From Agelas oroides (Eukaryota > Porifera > Demospongiae > Agelasida > Agelasidae): a DNA stretch of 64,000 bases. The DNA lies in the NCBI GenBank assembly GCA_949130485.1, contig OX422183.1:5422636-5486635 (forward strand), read 5' to 3'. This document shows, in pieces, positions 63,872-64,000 of this stretch. Below the pieces are notes generated by a model, which was not told the DNA's origin, did no database searches, and saw nothing but the letters and a program-made list of their open reading frames with translations. Every line of letters starts with the position of its first letter. The stretch's first letter is position 1. Both the position numbers and the translations under genes were made by a program.

Positions 63872-64000
<129 letters not shown>

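Overview
The window looks like an intron-rich animal genome. It carries parts of two conserved eukaryotic genes, the complex I subunit NDUFS2 and the COP9 signalosome subunit 2 (COPS2). Both are split into many short exons with GT/AG introns and both lie on the minus strand. Extremely dense small inverted-repeat transposons, intron-bearing DNA transposons and 5'-truncated LINEs with ATTC/ATGA-type tails suggest an early-branching metazoan. A sponge is my best guess, from general impression only; no rRNA or mitochondrial marker is present.

Layout. 1-29 kb is almost all mobile DNA: a 2.4-kb inverted-repeat element (383-2759); a 5'-truncated LINE with a 60-bp minisatellite behind its RT gene (4107-8110); a 3.75-kb element carrying a HECT-C-lobe gene (8400-12149); several fold-back elements; a decayed MULE (18841-20038); and a 6.6-kb element (22421-29017) whose inverted ends are kilobase-size minisatellite arrays around a second broken LINE. 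29-39.7 kb is a nest of DNA transposons with readable target-site duplications (TSDs). A MULE encoding transposase-SWIM-Ulp1-PHD (29086-39671) has a second MULE (33962-39656) inserted in its right terminal repeat. The second encodes a CaRF-like region, transposase, SWIM, CXXC and OTU domains, and has itself been hit by smaller elements. 41.7-49.6 kb holds the 3' half of NDUFS2. 54.8-63.5 kb holds most of COPS2.

Common themes. (1) At least eight small elements share ends of the type TAG(C/T)CTCGT.CCCAG and 9-10-bp TSDs, which fits the Mutator (MULE) superfamily. (2) Three larger elements carry ubiquitin/SUMO-pathway domains (HECT, Ulp1, OTU), two of them fused to chromatin-reader domains (PHD, CXXC). 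(3) Many elements have terminal repeats built from short tandem repeats. (4) In both NDUFS2 and COPS2 the end of one exon plus its splice donor has been copied tandemly into the following intron. (5) The facing ends of the two genes are both missing: NDUFS2 lacks its 5' half and COPS2 its last exon, and I find neither in the 5.3 kb between them. That implies a rearrangement or an assembly join.

The two housekeeping genes are the only ones I would call functional in origin. The transposon genes all show frameshifts, stops or insertions, some of them single-base differences in 7-base homopolymers that could be sequencing errors.
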